From Globomyces pollinis-pini (lineage: Eukaryota > Chytridiomycota > Chytridiomycetes > Rhizophydiales > Globomycetaceae): 61,642 nt of DNA. The stretch is taken from the NCBI GenBank assembly GCA_025399215.1, contig MU621177.1:1-61642 (forward strand), in the 5' to 3' direction. Below are positions 43,166 to 54,263 of this stretch, piece by piece. Each line of letters opens with the position of its first letter. The stretch's first letter is position 1. The notes beneath the pieces were generated by a model. It saw only the letters and a program-made list of their open reading frames with translations, did not search any database and had not been told where the DNA came from. A program made the position numbers and the translations under genes.

Positions 43166-44824
43166 ATGAAAACAATAACCATCTTACCCCACGAAATCAT
43201 CAGAAAGTTGCTTGAATACATGAGTGTCAAGCAAGCATTAATCCTTACTTCCACCAGTCGTTTGTTCAAAGAACTACGAATGTATTTAATGATGAAAAAA
43301 ATCACTTTTGTATTGAATGATTCCAATACAAATGAAGATTTCTGGTCAAATATATCACCATTTATTCAAAGTATCAGGATAGGTGGAGTTGTCAATATAA
43401 AGCACTTGGATAAGTTTAAAAAATTAACCAAGATTCAATGTATATCGTACAACAACTATTTCACTGATGAAGATTTGAAGTCCATTTGTGATCTATTGGT
43501 TCAAAATCTGGAGAATATCAATCAACTCAATGAATTGTTTATACAAGTCAGTTTGATTACAAATATTTCTATTCTATCACAATTTGTTGGATTACAATCA
43601 CTTTCCATTTCGGGTAGTGGTATTGAAGATATCTCATGTTTATCATCATTAATTCGATTACAGAATTTAGGTATACATCGTACAAATATCAAAAATATTG
43701 ATGTGTTGAAAAAATTACCAGCTTTACAATCATTGGATGTATCAATGACTAATATTAAAAATCTAACGCAGTTTAATGGATTATTACTCAGGAAATTGGA
43801 TCTTAGCAATAACAATTTGGTAGATATAGAAGATTTATCGGGCTTGAATCATCTTCGAGAATTGGACTTGAGTTACAATAATATTTGTGATATCAGTAGT
43901 TTGAATGAAATGGCCCAATTGGAAATATTGAATTTGGAGAGTAATTGTATAGAGGATATCGAATGTTTATCGGATTTACTCTTTTTACGATCTTTGAATA
44001 TTTCTATAAACAATATCGTTTATATATCTTCTATTTTTGGGAATTTAAACCTAGAAATATTGAATTTCAATAGTAATATGGTGAAGAATCTTGATGGAAT
44101 TATAGCCTTATCGAATCTAAAAGAATTATATGCAAACATGAACGATATATCTGACTTGGATATATATCAAATTGTGAATTTATCACAATTAAGAATTATC
44201 GAAATTCATTCAAATGCAATGCTTACTTTATATTGGAATTCTAGAGAAAATTTCAAATTATTTCAGCAGTACTCTTTACAGAAATTATGGATTAGTAGTA
44301 ATAGACTGACAGATTTCACCAAATTATCCGTATTTGTTAATCTCGAGGAGTTGAATTGTCGTTATAATTGTACAGGAAGAACAACTTTAGATTTATCATT
44401 TGTACGTCATTTAACAAAATTGAAATCATTGAATGTTTGTGGAAATGGAATCAAGGATTTAGACTCACTGAAAAATCTAGTACAATTAGAATCCCTTGAT
44501 CTTTCAAGTAATCAAATATCTGATATTTCGCTTTTATCAGGTTTAATCCATTTGAAAGAATTATACATTCAAGAAAACACTATTACAAATATTTCACCCT
44601 TGAAAACGTTATATTCAATTCAAACACTCTTTCTCAACCATAACAAAATTATAGATTTAATACCATTAAAAGAATTAAATCAATTGAAATTAACCAAATT
44701 TCTACCACCATTGGAACATTTAGATTTATCTCATAATTTAATTGAAGATATCACTTGTTTGAAAGATCTGGTACACTTTGAAAACTTTAGATTCAATGAC
44801 AATCCAAAATTGTTATCCAAATAA
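43166..44824 (+). CDS. F-box-like / leucine-rich-repeat protein
   Basis: 552 residues, no introns. The N-terminus MKTITILPHEIIRKLLEYMS followed by VKQALILTSTSRLFKELR has the LP-E-I--LL--(L/M)S spacing of an F-box. From about residue 80 on there are some 18-20 leucine-rich repeats of about 22 residues with the internalin-like consensus L-x-x-L-x-x-L-x-(L/V)-S-x-N-x-I-x-D-I (for example LRKLDLSNNNLVDIEDLSGL, LRELDLSYNNICDISSLNEM, LESLDLSSNQISDISLLSGL). This pattern suggests a substrate adaptor of an SCF ubiquitin ligase, by inference. It is the longest uninterrupted frame in the window, among intron-rich neighbours, which could reflect retroposition or transfer; LRRs of this SDS22/internalin class are common in both bacteria and protists. 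Confidence 0.8.
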   Translation: MKTITILPHEIIRKLLEYMSVKQALILTSTSRLFKELRMYLMMKKITFVLNDSNTNEDFWSNISPFIQSIRIGGVVNIKHLDKFKKLTKIQCISYNNYFTDEDLKSICDLLVQNLENINQLNELFIQVSLITNISILSQFVGLQSLSISGSGIEDISCLSSLIRLQNLGIHRTNIKNIDVLKKLPALQSLDVSMTNIKNLTQFNGLLLRKLDLSNNNLVDIEDLSGLNHLRELDLSYNNICDISSLNEMAQLEILNLESNCIEDIECLSDLLFLRSLNISINNIVYISSIFGNLNLEILNFNSNMVKNLDGIIALSNLKELYANMNDISDLDIYQIVNLSQLRIIEIHSNAMLTLYWNSRENFKLFQQYSLQKLWISSNRLTDFTKLSVFVNLEELNCRYNCTGRTTLDLSFVRHLTKLKSLNVCGNGIKDLDSLKNLVQLESLDLSSNQISDISLLSGLIHLKELYIQENTITNISPLKTLYSIQTLFLNHNKIIDLIPLKELNQLKLTKFLPPLEHLDLSHNLIEDITCLKDLVHFENFRFNDNPKLLSK

Positions 44825-45094
44825 AATGAATGTCAATTCCCCCATACTATCTTGTTAATTCAACACCACATTGAAAGTTGGGTTTAGTCAACTATATTGA
44901 TCATATGAATGATTCTCATCACACGGGTAGCTGTTACTAACGCTCTCATCTCATTGTTTGTGTTCAATTGCAAGTCCGTTTATCATGTATTGAGAATGTG
45001 ATGAGAGTTTACAACAACAGATATTTTTACCAACATTTAAGCTCATTTGAGAAAGTAAAGGAGTACAGCAAAAAAACGAGTTTATAAGGAAAGA

Positions 45095-46134
45095 CTAAAG
45101 TTCCATTCCAGGTGTATCTTCATCTGAAAAAGACCCCATTGAACTAACATCATCATCATCAGAATCTTCTGTAGCACCATCAGCGGCTTCTTTTGTAGCA
45201 TACTTGACTACATATTCTTTCACTTTAGAGTTGTAAGCATCAGGTTCTCTCATCAAGAGTGCAGCAGCTTCTCCATTGAGTGGATCAGTAGGGTTTGGAT
45301 ATCTTAGTAGTTGGGGAAGGAACACTCCGAAAATGTTTACCATATCTATTTGTTAGTTTGAATTTATAGTGTGTAAAAATATGATTAATAAGAATATCTT
45401 GCTCAACACCTTTGGTGTTATAGTTATCGTTTGTAAGAATATGATTGTTTCGTAAGTTTTGTTCAACACCTTTGGTGCTTTACAAAGTATTCGAGTTTAA
45501 GGAGTCAGAAACTTTGGAGATTAACCCGAAACACATCAAGTAGTTATATAAATAGACTTACCAAAAAGAGGGGACCAAGTCTGATTAATTACATCCAGGC
45601 AAACGGAACCACTCCTACATATAAGAGCGAAAGTAAAGAACCAAACAATTCATCGATATTAGGATGGAATATTTTATTCATGAAGCCAATGGAAGGCGAT
45701 TTGTAAGGATATTGATCGGGTAACTCGACGTGTAATTTCCAAACTCCACCCTGGAAAGGAGCTAAAATCGTTAATGAAGTGATAATACTATCTTCAGGAC
45801 CTTTAAAACGAACGTAGAATTCTAAAAGTGAGTTAATTTTGAGCTTACCTTGCATATTGTCATTTACCAAGTTTACTTCATAGTCGCTCATGAGTCTATC
45901 GATGAGGATATAATTTAAAATACCTATATAATTATCAATAGAAACAATTACCTTTGGGTTAATAATAAGATAAATGCATACCTAAAAGAATCAATACCAA
46001 ACCAAATACCTAAAATTAGCTAAGAAACCGATACCTAACAACGTGAATAAGTAAGATTCTTACCTAAATTGTTAGTGGATTGAATTATACAATTTCATGA
46101 CATCTGTTTCAATTCTTCTTCTTGGGCTAGACAT
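45095..46134 (-). CDS. UBE2H: Ubiquitin-conjugating enzyme E2 H (UBE2H/Ubc8)
   Basis: This E2 works with the GID/CTLH ligase. The first exon encodes [15 protein letters not shown] (animal MSSPSPGKRRMDTDVVKL). A seven-unit intron array follows, then [15 protein letters not shown], a 27-nt intron, and EFYVRF-type beta strands with [20 protein letters not shown] and [16 protein letters not shown] 28-nt intron leads to [17 protein letters not shown], which holds the catalytic Cys. A 216-nt intron with internal tandem repeats precedes [32 protein letters not shown] and an acidic tail ending [15 protein letters not shown], very close to the animal C-terminus. The family alignment across the array (DVVKLIESKHEV versus DVMKLLMSDYEV) has no gap, so the array is removed exactly. 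Confidence 0.95.
45346..45561 (-). repeat. UBE2H intron with ~60-bp direct duplication creating AG|GT junctions
   Basis: This 216-nt intron contains two direct repeats of about 60 bp (45410-45469 and 45350-45409) that share AATATGATT and CAACACCTTTGGTG (plus strand). Read on the gene's strand, the repeats meet at CCAAAG|GTGTTGA (junctions 45470/45469 and 45410/45409), so the intron can be parsed as three GT...AG units of 92, 60 and 64 nt. Confidence 0.75.
45896..46090 (-). other. Seven-unit intron array in UBE2H
   Basis: Transcript order: 46090-46064 (27 nt), 46063-46035 (29), 46034-46010 (25), 46009-45982 (28), 45981-45952 (30), 45951-45924 (28), 45923-45896 (28). Every unit begins GTA and ends AG; all six internal boundaries are exact AG|GTA. 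Branch-like words (CACTAAC, TTATTCAC, AGCTAAT, TATTGAT, TATTAAC, ATTGATAA) precede the AG of the first six units. Deleting the entire 195 nt, and nothing more, gives the expected UBE2H protein. Confidence 0.87.
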
Positions 46135-46397
46135 TGATGAAAAGACAAAGAAAATCACAAACAGACCAGGATAATAAACAAGACAATGGTAGAATCAAAG
46201 GAACAGTATCACTAGTAGATAGAGTGTTAATGGTGTTATTAGGTGCCATGCATTGGTGTAAAGTTATTAGGTTACTTCACTAATTAAATCTATCAATAAA
46301 ATTAATCTATTGCAAATAGTAAGAGTATTGATTACCTTAAAGAAAGGTAACTCATTGGTAGTAGCATCAACGACTCGTTCTTTTCCTTTTATTTTCT

Positions 46398-47712
46398 ATG
46401 TCAGACTCAATCCAACACCAATTTATTCTGGATTCTCCCCCTGGTCAAATCACTGATGTCTATAATGGTTTGCTCTAGCGCTAACAAAAGATATCGTCGC
46501 CATTGCTCCCGTCGACTTAACTCCCGCTTTTCATGATCACAATTTGCTGCAATTCATCCCTGTCGAACTGCCTGATAAAGACTATAAAGTACTCTGACTC
46601 TCTAACATAATAGATTGTCTTGTCAGAGCATACAGTGGTAGACGACGTATTGATTGATCAACGTACAAATCAGGGTTATAAAGTCAACCATCTCACTCTT
46701 GTATTATATCACTCGCTCATTACAGGCTGTTTCCAAAGACGACGTTGTCCCTGATTCGCTCCCACAAGATAGGCTTGATTACCGGTACAGTTCTTGAGAC
46801 TTATGTCAGATCATCCCTCGATAAAGCAATCACCGATTACACTGCATCGCATTACCCTAATGGTGTTTCTACCGTTCATGCCACCTCCGACAACTTTCAT
46901 ATGTACATTGTCGATAACAAATACAACTCAAATAACTTTTGGTATTTCGACATTGCTTTTATGTTAGGGCTGGTCGTTGGAGATCCTATTGGCATATCAC
47001 TCCTGATTGGAAACTGGTTGGTCTTGTTCGAGTCCATGTTCATTACTATGAAGATGGAAATGTGCAATTGTTTACTGACAAGGAGTATAATTTTTCGTTA
47101 GACTCGGCATTGGTAAGTTCCACAAGAACAATTGATGTTTTCCTCAATCAGTACTTGTATTTACGAATAATTACCGCATATAAATCACATTGAAAAGCGT
47201 TTGCATCCTCTAAAGGGGTGCTAACAGGCTTTGCAAAACTCAGGATTATTTCAAAATATGCATATTCTATCATTTTTCTGAATTAATATTCTCTTTCCCT
47301 TAACCACTTTTCATCAAATACCGAATTCTGACTAATTATATAGCCACCTGCTCAACTGGCCACCGCTGTTATCAACCACATTACAAAAGCAGAATCACAA
47401 TATCAAACTTCGATCAATCATTCTTTCAATGATACTGCTGTCAACACCTTTAAATCGTTACGTAGAGCTTTACCGCTCACTCGTACCAAAATCGATTGGC
47501 CTGCTATCGTTAATTGTAAGATTCTATATCCATTTATCTTTATTGTAACTTTACTTCAGCTTCTATGTCGATATTACCCCTTTTTTTACACATACATCAT
47601 AGATTAATCATTCCTCTCATTTTGCTCTGATTCAGGTCTATATTTCTTGATTATTTTACATTCATTTATTCATTGTTTAGATCGTGTTGGTGGTGAATTA
47701 GCATCGAAATAA
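46398..47712 (+). CDS. CAPZA: F-actin capping protein subunit alpha (CAPZA)
   Basis: With the beta subunit this protein caps actin barbed ends. The spliced product matches the family along its length: FILDSPPGQITDVYN, DIVAIAPVDLTPAFHDHNLL, VVDDVLIDQRTNQGYKVNHL, YVRSSLDKAITDYTASHYPN, then NNFWAGRWRSYWHITPDW and RVHVHYYEDGNVQL. It ends SFNDTAVNTFKSLRRALPL followed by TRTKIDWPAIVNYRVGGELASK (animal end TRTKIDWNKIL...IGKEMQ). Introns include one of only 23 nt (near 46469-46491, with branch CGCTAAC), a 25-nt one after DKDYK and a 26-nt one after NNFW. Two longer ones lie near 47113-47344 and 47517-47681. Stop TAA 47710-47712. Confidence 0.92.
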
Positions 47713-47921
47713 AACAAATTGAAATTAATATTCTTGTACCATTGCGAAATATTATTTAAGAAGCGTACAGTTATCTCATACCATCATCTTGCACTCACCA
47801 AACTCAATTTGACTCCATTCATCAAAGATCATTTTAACACTATGATTGAGTACTAAAGACATCTTGAAGTTCATTAAAGGAGAACATGCCATAAACAAGT
47901 CATTTTTATTCTTAAGATTGA

Positions 47922-49331
47922 TTAACGATATTCTTTATCCTTATCACGATATTTCGTAATAGATTTTCGTATTTCGAATGAAAGTTTATCAAAACATCGT
48001 TTACAAAATGGTTTTCCATCATAATCCAAATATTTTGGTTTACCACCTTCCAATAGATTCGTAAAACATCCCATACAATTAAAATGATGATCACACCATT
48101 GTGAATTCATGGCCGAGATCACTAAATATAAACGATACAATCATACCATTTCCTTTAGCTGGACGATGACAATACCAACATAATTGATTCGTAACTTCTT
48201 TATAATGTAATTCACAATATGGTTTCTTTTCATATTCAAAATGATTTTCTCCATTGAATGGTAAATTACATTTAAAACAAACAAAATGATCTGGATGATA
48301 AACTTTTCCTAATGCACTGACTGCTAAACCGATAATGGGTTGTCGACACATTTGACAGATCTGTGAGAGCATTTTTTCATAATCTTGGAAACAATATAGA
48401 TCTCCTTGATATTCACGAGCTTTTGAGTCCAATACTTTTTCACATCGTACACAATTGAAATGTATTGGATGATATTTATGATTTTTGAAAATTAAAGGTT
48501 GTGTAGTAATTGGTTTCTTACATTGTTCACATTTCTCTGATGCTTCTTCTATACAATGTTAATTTCAAGTTTGTTGGAATTATGGACGTGATTTTGAGAT
48601 AAAATTGTAATGGAATTTGTTGGGATACATACCAATTAATTTTAGTTTTTCCACTTCTTTAAGAGTTGGACAAGTTTTGCAATAAGGTTTGTCATCTTTA
48701 CGAACAAAATTGGTTCCAATCAAAGATTTACCACAGTTTTCACTAAATAATTCAGTAAAGCTCAAATAGAGGTTAAATAGATGATAAAAATTGTTAAAGA
48801 ATATGAGATATTACCAAGTGAAATGTTCTAAATGCCATTTCTCATTCATTGCTGAGATACACTTTCCTAATCACTATTAATTAACATCTTCTAACCTTGA
48901 ATCACATCTCCGCATTTCCCACATCGCGAATCATGTAATAGCGAATTATCTTGTTCACAATAGTACCCATTATTGACAAAGAAGTATACATTCTCTTGAA
49001 ATGGTTGTAAGCAATGGTAGCATTTAAAGCAGTTGTTATGGAATACATGAGCGTCTGTAGATATATGAGATTCTGATAGTGGTTCCTTGCATATATGACA
49101 ATAATCATTTGGATTTATTGACGTGTTTAGATTGGAGTTACTCATTCCATTCTTTGACTTTTCCTTCAAGTTTGCAGAGGATAAATTGTTGCTACTAGAG
49201 TTCAAGTTCACTCTGCTGCTTGAACTTCCTTTCTGTAGTGTATGATGTGATTTTGATAATGGTCTATTCATTTCGTGTTCAAACTTTTTTCTGTTGGTGT
49301 AACAAGACAGTCTGTGTCTATTTCTTTGCAA
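47922..49331 (-). CDS. PINCH-type protein with five LIM domains
   Basis: PINCH (LIMS) joins integrin-linked kinase and parvin in focal adhesions of animals. Five LIM domains are visible in order: CHICKEPLSESHISTD...CGKCGDVIQG; ISAMNEKWHLEHFTCENC-type; CEQCKKPITTQPLIFKNHKY and HPIHFNCVRCEKVLDS; CQMCRQPIIGLAVSALGKVY with HPDHFVCFKC; and CWYCHRPAKGNGMIVSALNS followed by QWCDHHFNCMGC. The C-terminal tail FCKRCFDKLSFEIRKSITKY corresponds to the animal ending (CKKCYEKFPLELKKRLKK). The N-terminus is longer than in animals and Ser/Asn-rich. The start is uncertain: the ORF opens near 49331, but another probable coding exon (EALINLAKQQQAHDLQASDQ) lies at about 49460-49560, so the true 5' end may be there. 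Introns include one of about 75 nt near 48560-48640. Confidence 0.8.
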
Positions 49332-50346
49332 AATTCAATGGAACCAAATTGAAATGGAATTGTAGAGATCTTGAACAGAAACTTTGATTAAACGAATGCG
49401 AATTACTGGAAATGTTGTGTTATTTCCACTAGAATGACAAGGACTGATCAATTACCAAGTGTTAGGTAATAATCCATATCCATACAATACTTCTGCTGAT
49501 CTGAGGCTTGTAAATCATGCGCTTGTTGCTGTTTTGCAAGATTTATTAATGCTTCTCTAAAGTAAAGATGTCCAATTTCTTACCTATGATTTAAAGTAGT
49601 AAATTCACATCAAGTGCAATCATTGGTTCTTTTTATTGATACTGTAGGAAAGTTATTCATAGATGGTCAAAAGTCAGGAGTGGGTTCACTTTGGGTTTCT
49701 TTTGACTTAACTGAAGAGGAAGACAACTCAAAGATTAAATTGGAAAGCTACCTCTTGTAAATTAGTGCACTCAACTATTGAATATTTCATTGGCATATTG
49801 GGATAAGATCTTTTACAGGTTTGACATGAACTTGTATTGTAAGTCATCCACAATTACCTCCATTTTATCTGATGAACAAGGCAAGAAATGCTCTGCTGGT
49901 TTTCAATAGAATTATGTAGGATACAATAGGGAATTACACGTACCATTATACATAATATACACTGTTTTTAGAAGGGAAAGTATTGGAACTAGTCAAATAA
50001 TAAAATTCATTAATGATTTATAAGTGATTTTAGAATAAATGAAGCAAGAAGGCATCAGGTTGAATAATTCTTGGAATAAGGATATCAGGATCAATTGAAT
50101 TGGTATTTCAAGCAGATAAATCCACACGATCCGCTTCCAACCGAGTCTCGTCCCCATGAGCTTCAGATCAGTCAGTAGTTTCGTCCATGTGTTGTTGTTA
50201 CGCGCTAGGGTTATACCGCTCGTTTAGATACTCAACAATGTCCGATATTCTACTACTTTTTACTGGAATCAAAACCAAAATCATCAAAAAACTTGACTCT
50301 TTCCTTATTCCCCCTCTGACTTAAACTTGGTTCTAAATACTTTATT
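49332..50346. other. Region between PINCH and CDC25, with a possible 5' PINCH exon
   Basis: About 1 kb. On the minus strand 49460-49560 encodes EALINLAKQQQAHDLQASDQ and MDMDYYLTLG, flanked by a TTTAG acceptor and GTAATT donor, probably an upstream PINCH exon. The rest shows no gene and should contain two divergent promoters. Confidence 0.45.
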
Positions 50347-52286
50347 ATGTTGCTTAACTCTGTTCCTCATTCTCCTGATAATGACACTATCTTGAATTTA
50401 CCCCATTTCGCTACCCTCTTCAACTCAAAGTCTCCAGTTTCTTTACTCTCCTGCCAACTGGATCATCACTTGGCTATCGACTCTAATAGGTTTGTTTACC
50501 ACGCGTTGTTTAACTGTTATTGAAGATTATCTGCAAAAACTCCTAGACGCTGCTTATTACCCTCGTTATCTAATTCTACCGATACTCCTGCTAGTATTCA
50601 TACCGACTTGATGCTGTGTGATTCTCCTGATTCTATCACAAATGGTTTATCCCTTTCTCCCGTGTCCTTAAATTCAAAGACTTCTTTTATCCCCTCTTCT
50701 CCTCTTTGTGCCTCCTCTGTCTCTAGTTCGGTGATCAATAATGGTTCTGCTCATTTATCTTTTGTTTCCAACTTGTCCCTTGAAAAAAATGACAGTTTAT
50801 CTGGTTTCGATCATCCCCAAAATGATATGACATTCACTTCAAAACGTTCATTGGGTGAATATTCAAAAATCGATGGTATTGATAATTCAATGTCTGGACA
50901 AACTGAATTAAAATTCCATTTACAATCTAAAACAACCTTGAAAAATTCTACTTTCGAATCTCCGATAATTAGCAATCCATTTAATGATGATGAGTTATGC
51001 CAATCCCCAACCTTGTTTAAAAAAATTCCTTTAAAATTTCCTGATCAAAATTGTTTAAAACCACCTAGGCCTTGCTTGTTTACTAAAAAGTAATATGATT
51101 ATATTATTAATTTTTTAATAGATCTATGAAATTATCTCATTGGAATTCTAGAAAATCGGTCAAAGGGGCTAAACAGCATTCTCTAAATGTAGGTTCTTTC
51201 TTAAATCTAAATTATTGCCATATTTGTATCATACCGCGTCTACTTCATTTATTAATTCTCTTTTATATCCCTTCCGCTTTTTACGCCTTATAAATGCATT
51301 ATTTATTCGTTTATTGCTTACATATCATTTATTTTTCTAAACATTTTATTAATCGTTATCTCTGAAACACATGGAGATACAGTGAATGATTTTCATTAAT
51401 TACACATACTACAATTTCTAATTGCACATGAAATTTCTCCAGTGTAGTTTTTAATTTCATGTAGGTTATTCCAATGTCTTCAAAGCGACGAGAAATGGAC
51501 CAATCTCCATTGGCTGAGTCTAGGGATGGTAGTCCAGCCAACCTCCATCCTCGAAAAATACGAAGATCGTTAACCTTTGGTGGTGTTGATTCCTCTGCAA
51601 AAAATATCTCATCGGTTATGCATCCTGTTCTTGCTGATGATCCGTTCTGTAAATCTCCTGAACCATTACTACCTTCCTTCTTGGTTAAAAAAGATATGAT
51701 TCGCCGTATTAACGTCGAAACTGTAATTTTCATATAAATGCTAAACTGTTTATAGCTTGTTGATATCATTGAAGGAAAATATCAAGACTTGTTTGATGAG
51801 TTTCACTTGATGGATTGTCGTTACCCTTATGAATACAATGGTGGACATGTTAATGGGGCCAAAAATGTGACTAGTGTCAGCGATATCGAATCCATGTTCT
51901 TCTCAACACCATCCACCAAACGTACAGTCATTGTATTCCATTGTGAATATTCCATTCAAAGAGCACCACAAATGTATTTCTAATTGACCTAAACAATAGG
52001 GCTTTGCATTTCCGTAGTTTGGATCGAAATGCCAACAGACTCAACTACCCAAAATTGTTTTACCCTGATATTTATATCTTGCAAGGCGGGTACCGTGAGT
52101 TTTATACCCACCCTCTTCGAAATTTGAAGGTACGGTTTATCGCAAATCTAAATTTTTTAGACGTTTTGTTTTCCACAAAACTATATTGAAATGAATGATC
52201 CTGCTTTTGCAGATCAATGCAAAGAAGGGGTTTTACTTCATAAACGGCAGTTTAGAAAATGCTTTTCTGAAGGGTTTTTACGTTAA
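50347..52286 (+). CDS. CDC25-type dual-specificity phosphatase
   Basis: Cdc25 activates cyclin-dependent kinases by removing inhibitory phosphates. A Ser/Pro-rich regulatory N-terminus (from MLLNSVPHSPDNDTILNLPH, with many SP sites) precedes the rhodanese-fold catalytic domain: LMDCRYPYEYNGGHVNGAKN, the active-site loop VFHCEYSIQRAPQM (HC-x5-R kept) and HFRSLDRNANRLNYPKLFYP with DIYILQGGYREFYTHPL. It ends NAKKGFYFINGSLENAFLKG, FLR. Exons are separated by short introns and one longer intron (about 51189-51460). Stop 52284-52286. It lies 570 bp upstream of a cyclin gene on the same strand. Confidence 0.88.
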
Positions 52287-52858
52287 TCTAATAATACCAT
52301 TAATAGCAAAAAAAAAAAAAAAAGTATAATATAATCTAGACGTTTGATTACAACTTGTCATTGAAATTGCAGTTGAGGTATTATATCAAGTACATGTAGA
52401 TGGTTATGTGTTGTGATTGAGAATTTGAAAATAAACTTTTACGCGTTTTTTTTCTTCTGTTTTCGGACAAACAAAACAGATCAAATTGTGCACAAGTGTT
52501 TCAATTGATTCTTAAAGAAAAATAACTCTAAAACCTCCTTGAAATAGGTAATGGATTTTACTGAAGAGATCAGGACTGTAGGGAGTGAGACAAACACATA
52601 GTTTGAATAGTACTTGGTACGTGAAATAAAAACATCGATGCTGTAAGCATTGAAAATGATTCATCCATGTATGATTCCAGCTAATAGAAGTTTTGCTAGG
52701 GTTTCCAAAGTTAAAGTTTACGCCTAATTGATAGATCACTGCTTTTTTCCCATACGTTTCACAAACCAGAATAGGAATTTCCACTCATTCATTGACCTTT
52801 CAACTTTCAATTTTTTCTTCTCGATTTCTTTCTGTCACCAACATTTTACTGTAAGAAG
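52287..52858. other. Intergenic spacer CDC25 / cyclin
   Basis: About 570 bp. Contains an A-run at 52308-52322; a 90-codon minus-strand frame has no features. No gene supported. Confidence 0.45.
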
Positions 52859-54051
52859 ATGAAGCGAGATATTAGGCAGGTAGAAAGTCAGGAAAGTTTG
52901 GAATCCAATTTAGTGTTAAAGAAACAACGAAATCATGATTGTAAAATTCCCACACCAAATATGAATGATGATCATACGGATGTTACTCATTCTGGAAATG
53001 AGAGAAGAATTGTTTCCAGTACATTGGATTTGTCTTTGAAAATACCTATTGTTGATACCATTCCAATTATGAAGAGGAAATCTATTGATCTATCAAATGA
53101 TACATCCTATTACTTTGATTCATGTCTATTACCGAATACTCCTATTGAATCCCTACCTCCCTTAATGGTCCCATCACCCAGATCGAAAGTAACTTTACCC
53201 AAAAGATCCAAACAACTACAATCCCTCTTATCAAAAGAATCTAGCCAATTACCTTCTATCAAATACCAACAAAAATGCCTTATTAATCCAACTCATCGGC
53301 AACGTAATCACTCAATGTTTGTTAATATTTGTATAGAAATGATCGAATTCATGACTCGCATGGCAACGAGAGTTAATTATATACCTGAAACTATTTATGT
53401 TGCAATCAACTTGTTTGATCGATACCATGACAACGTCAATGTGACTTTCCAGAAACAACATTACTTGGTAGCTACTACTTGTGTGATTTTGGCAGGCAAG
53501 ATGTTGGAAGAATTGGCTGAACCAACTATCCGTTTGATGTTGCATGATTCCAGGTTTACATTTACTATAGTAGAAGTTAAGGTATGTTTTTTCTCAACCT
53601 ATTTATATACATTGGAACTCTACCATATTCAAACCATAAAATTCGTTAGTTAATTTGAATTAGAGAATGGAGCGTAAAATTACCAAGCAATTAGAATGGA
53701 ATCTTAATCCAGTCACTCCCCATACTTTACTCCATGAATTGCTAACGGCACTTGGATTTCCTGATCCACGAATTGAAAATGACTCTAAAATGAATCTGAT
53801 TCGAATCAGTCTTGATGTTAAATTGAATAAGATTTGGAACTACTTACTGCCACTTCCATCCTTTTGTTCCTGGAAGCCATCAATGATACTCTATGGTTGT
53901 TTGGATTATTTACAATCTGTTCAAAGTTTGGATTCAAAGTGTATAGGGTATCATCTGCTATTACCGAAAGATAAGGTAAGTCATGTTTTGTTAATTATAG
54001 AATGTGGATTCAAAGTTACTATGGAACTTATTGCGTGATAAAAAATTGTAG
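52859..54051 (+). CDS. Cyclin (mitotic/S-phase A/B-like)
   Basis: A disordered N-terminus of about 130 residues (start MKRDIRQVESQESLESNLVL) is followed by a cyclin box: RQRNHSMFVNICIEMIEFMT, YIPETIYVAINLFDRYHDNV, QKQHYLVATTCVILAGKMLE, ELAEPTIRLMLH. After an intron of about 85 nt (53582-53664) comes RMERKITKQLEWNLNPVTPH followed by TLLHELL (family form MExxIL..L.W.LNPPTP), and then the second cyclin fold. A 25-nt intron near 53975-53999 restores the last exon, NVDSKLLWNLLRDKKL, then TAG at 54049-54051. The LNPVTP motif resembles cyclin A/B/E groups more than cyclin C or PHO80. A transposon-like element begins about 150 bp after its stop. Confidence 0.82.
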
Positions 54052-54263
54052 TTTTTGTTTTAATGTATCGTTTACTATTTATTCTTCTATTTCAATTTGT
54101 TTTTTCTTTTCTCGACTGAGTCGGTGTTTTGGTTGCACAGACCACACCGCTGTTCCGTATAGAAAAAGATTGTGAATTATCGATATTTGGTTGAATTACC
54201 GTATTATGGATAATAAAAGGGACGAAAAAAATCTGTTTTTTAAAGGGACAAACCTGAATTAAT

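Noticed and set aside
49575..49632. Possible two-unit array upstream of PINCH
   Set aside because: The GT...AG units are visible, but the reading frame of the exons on either side does not support removal of both.
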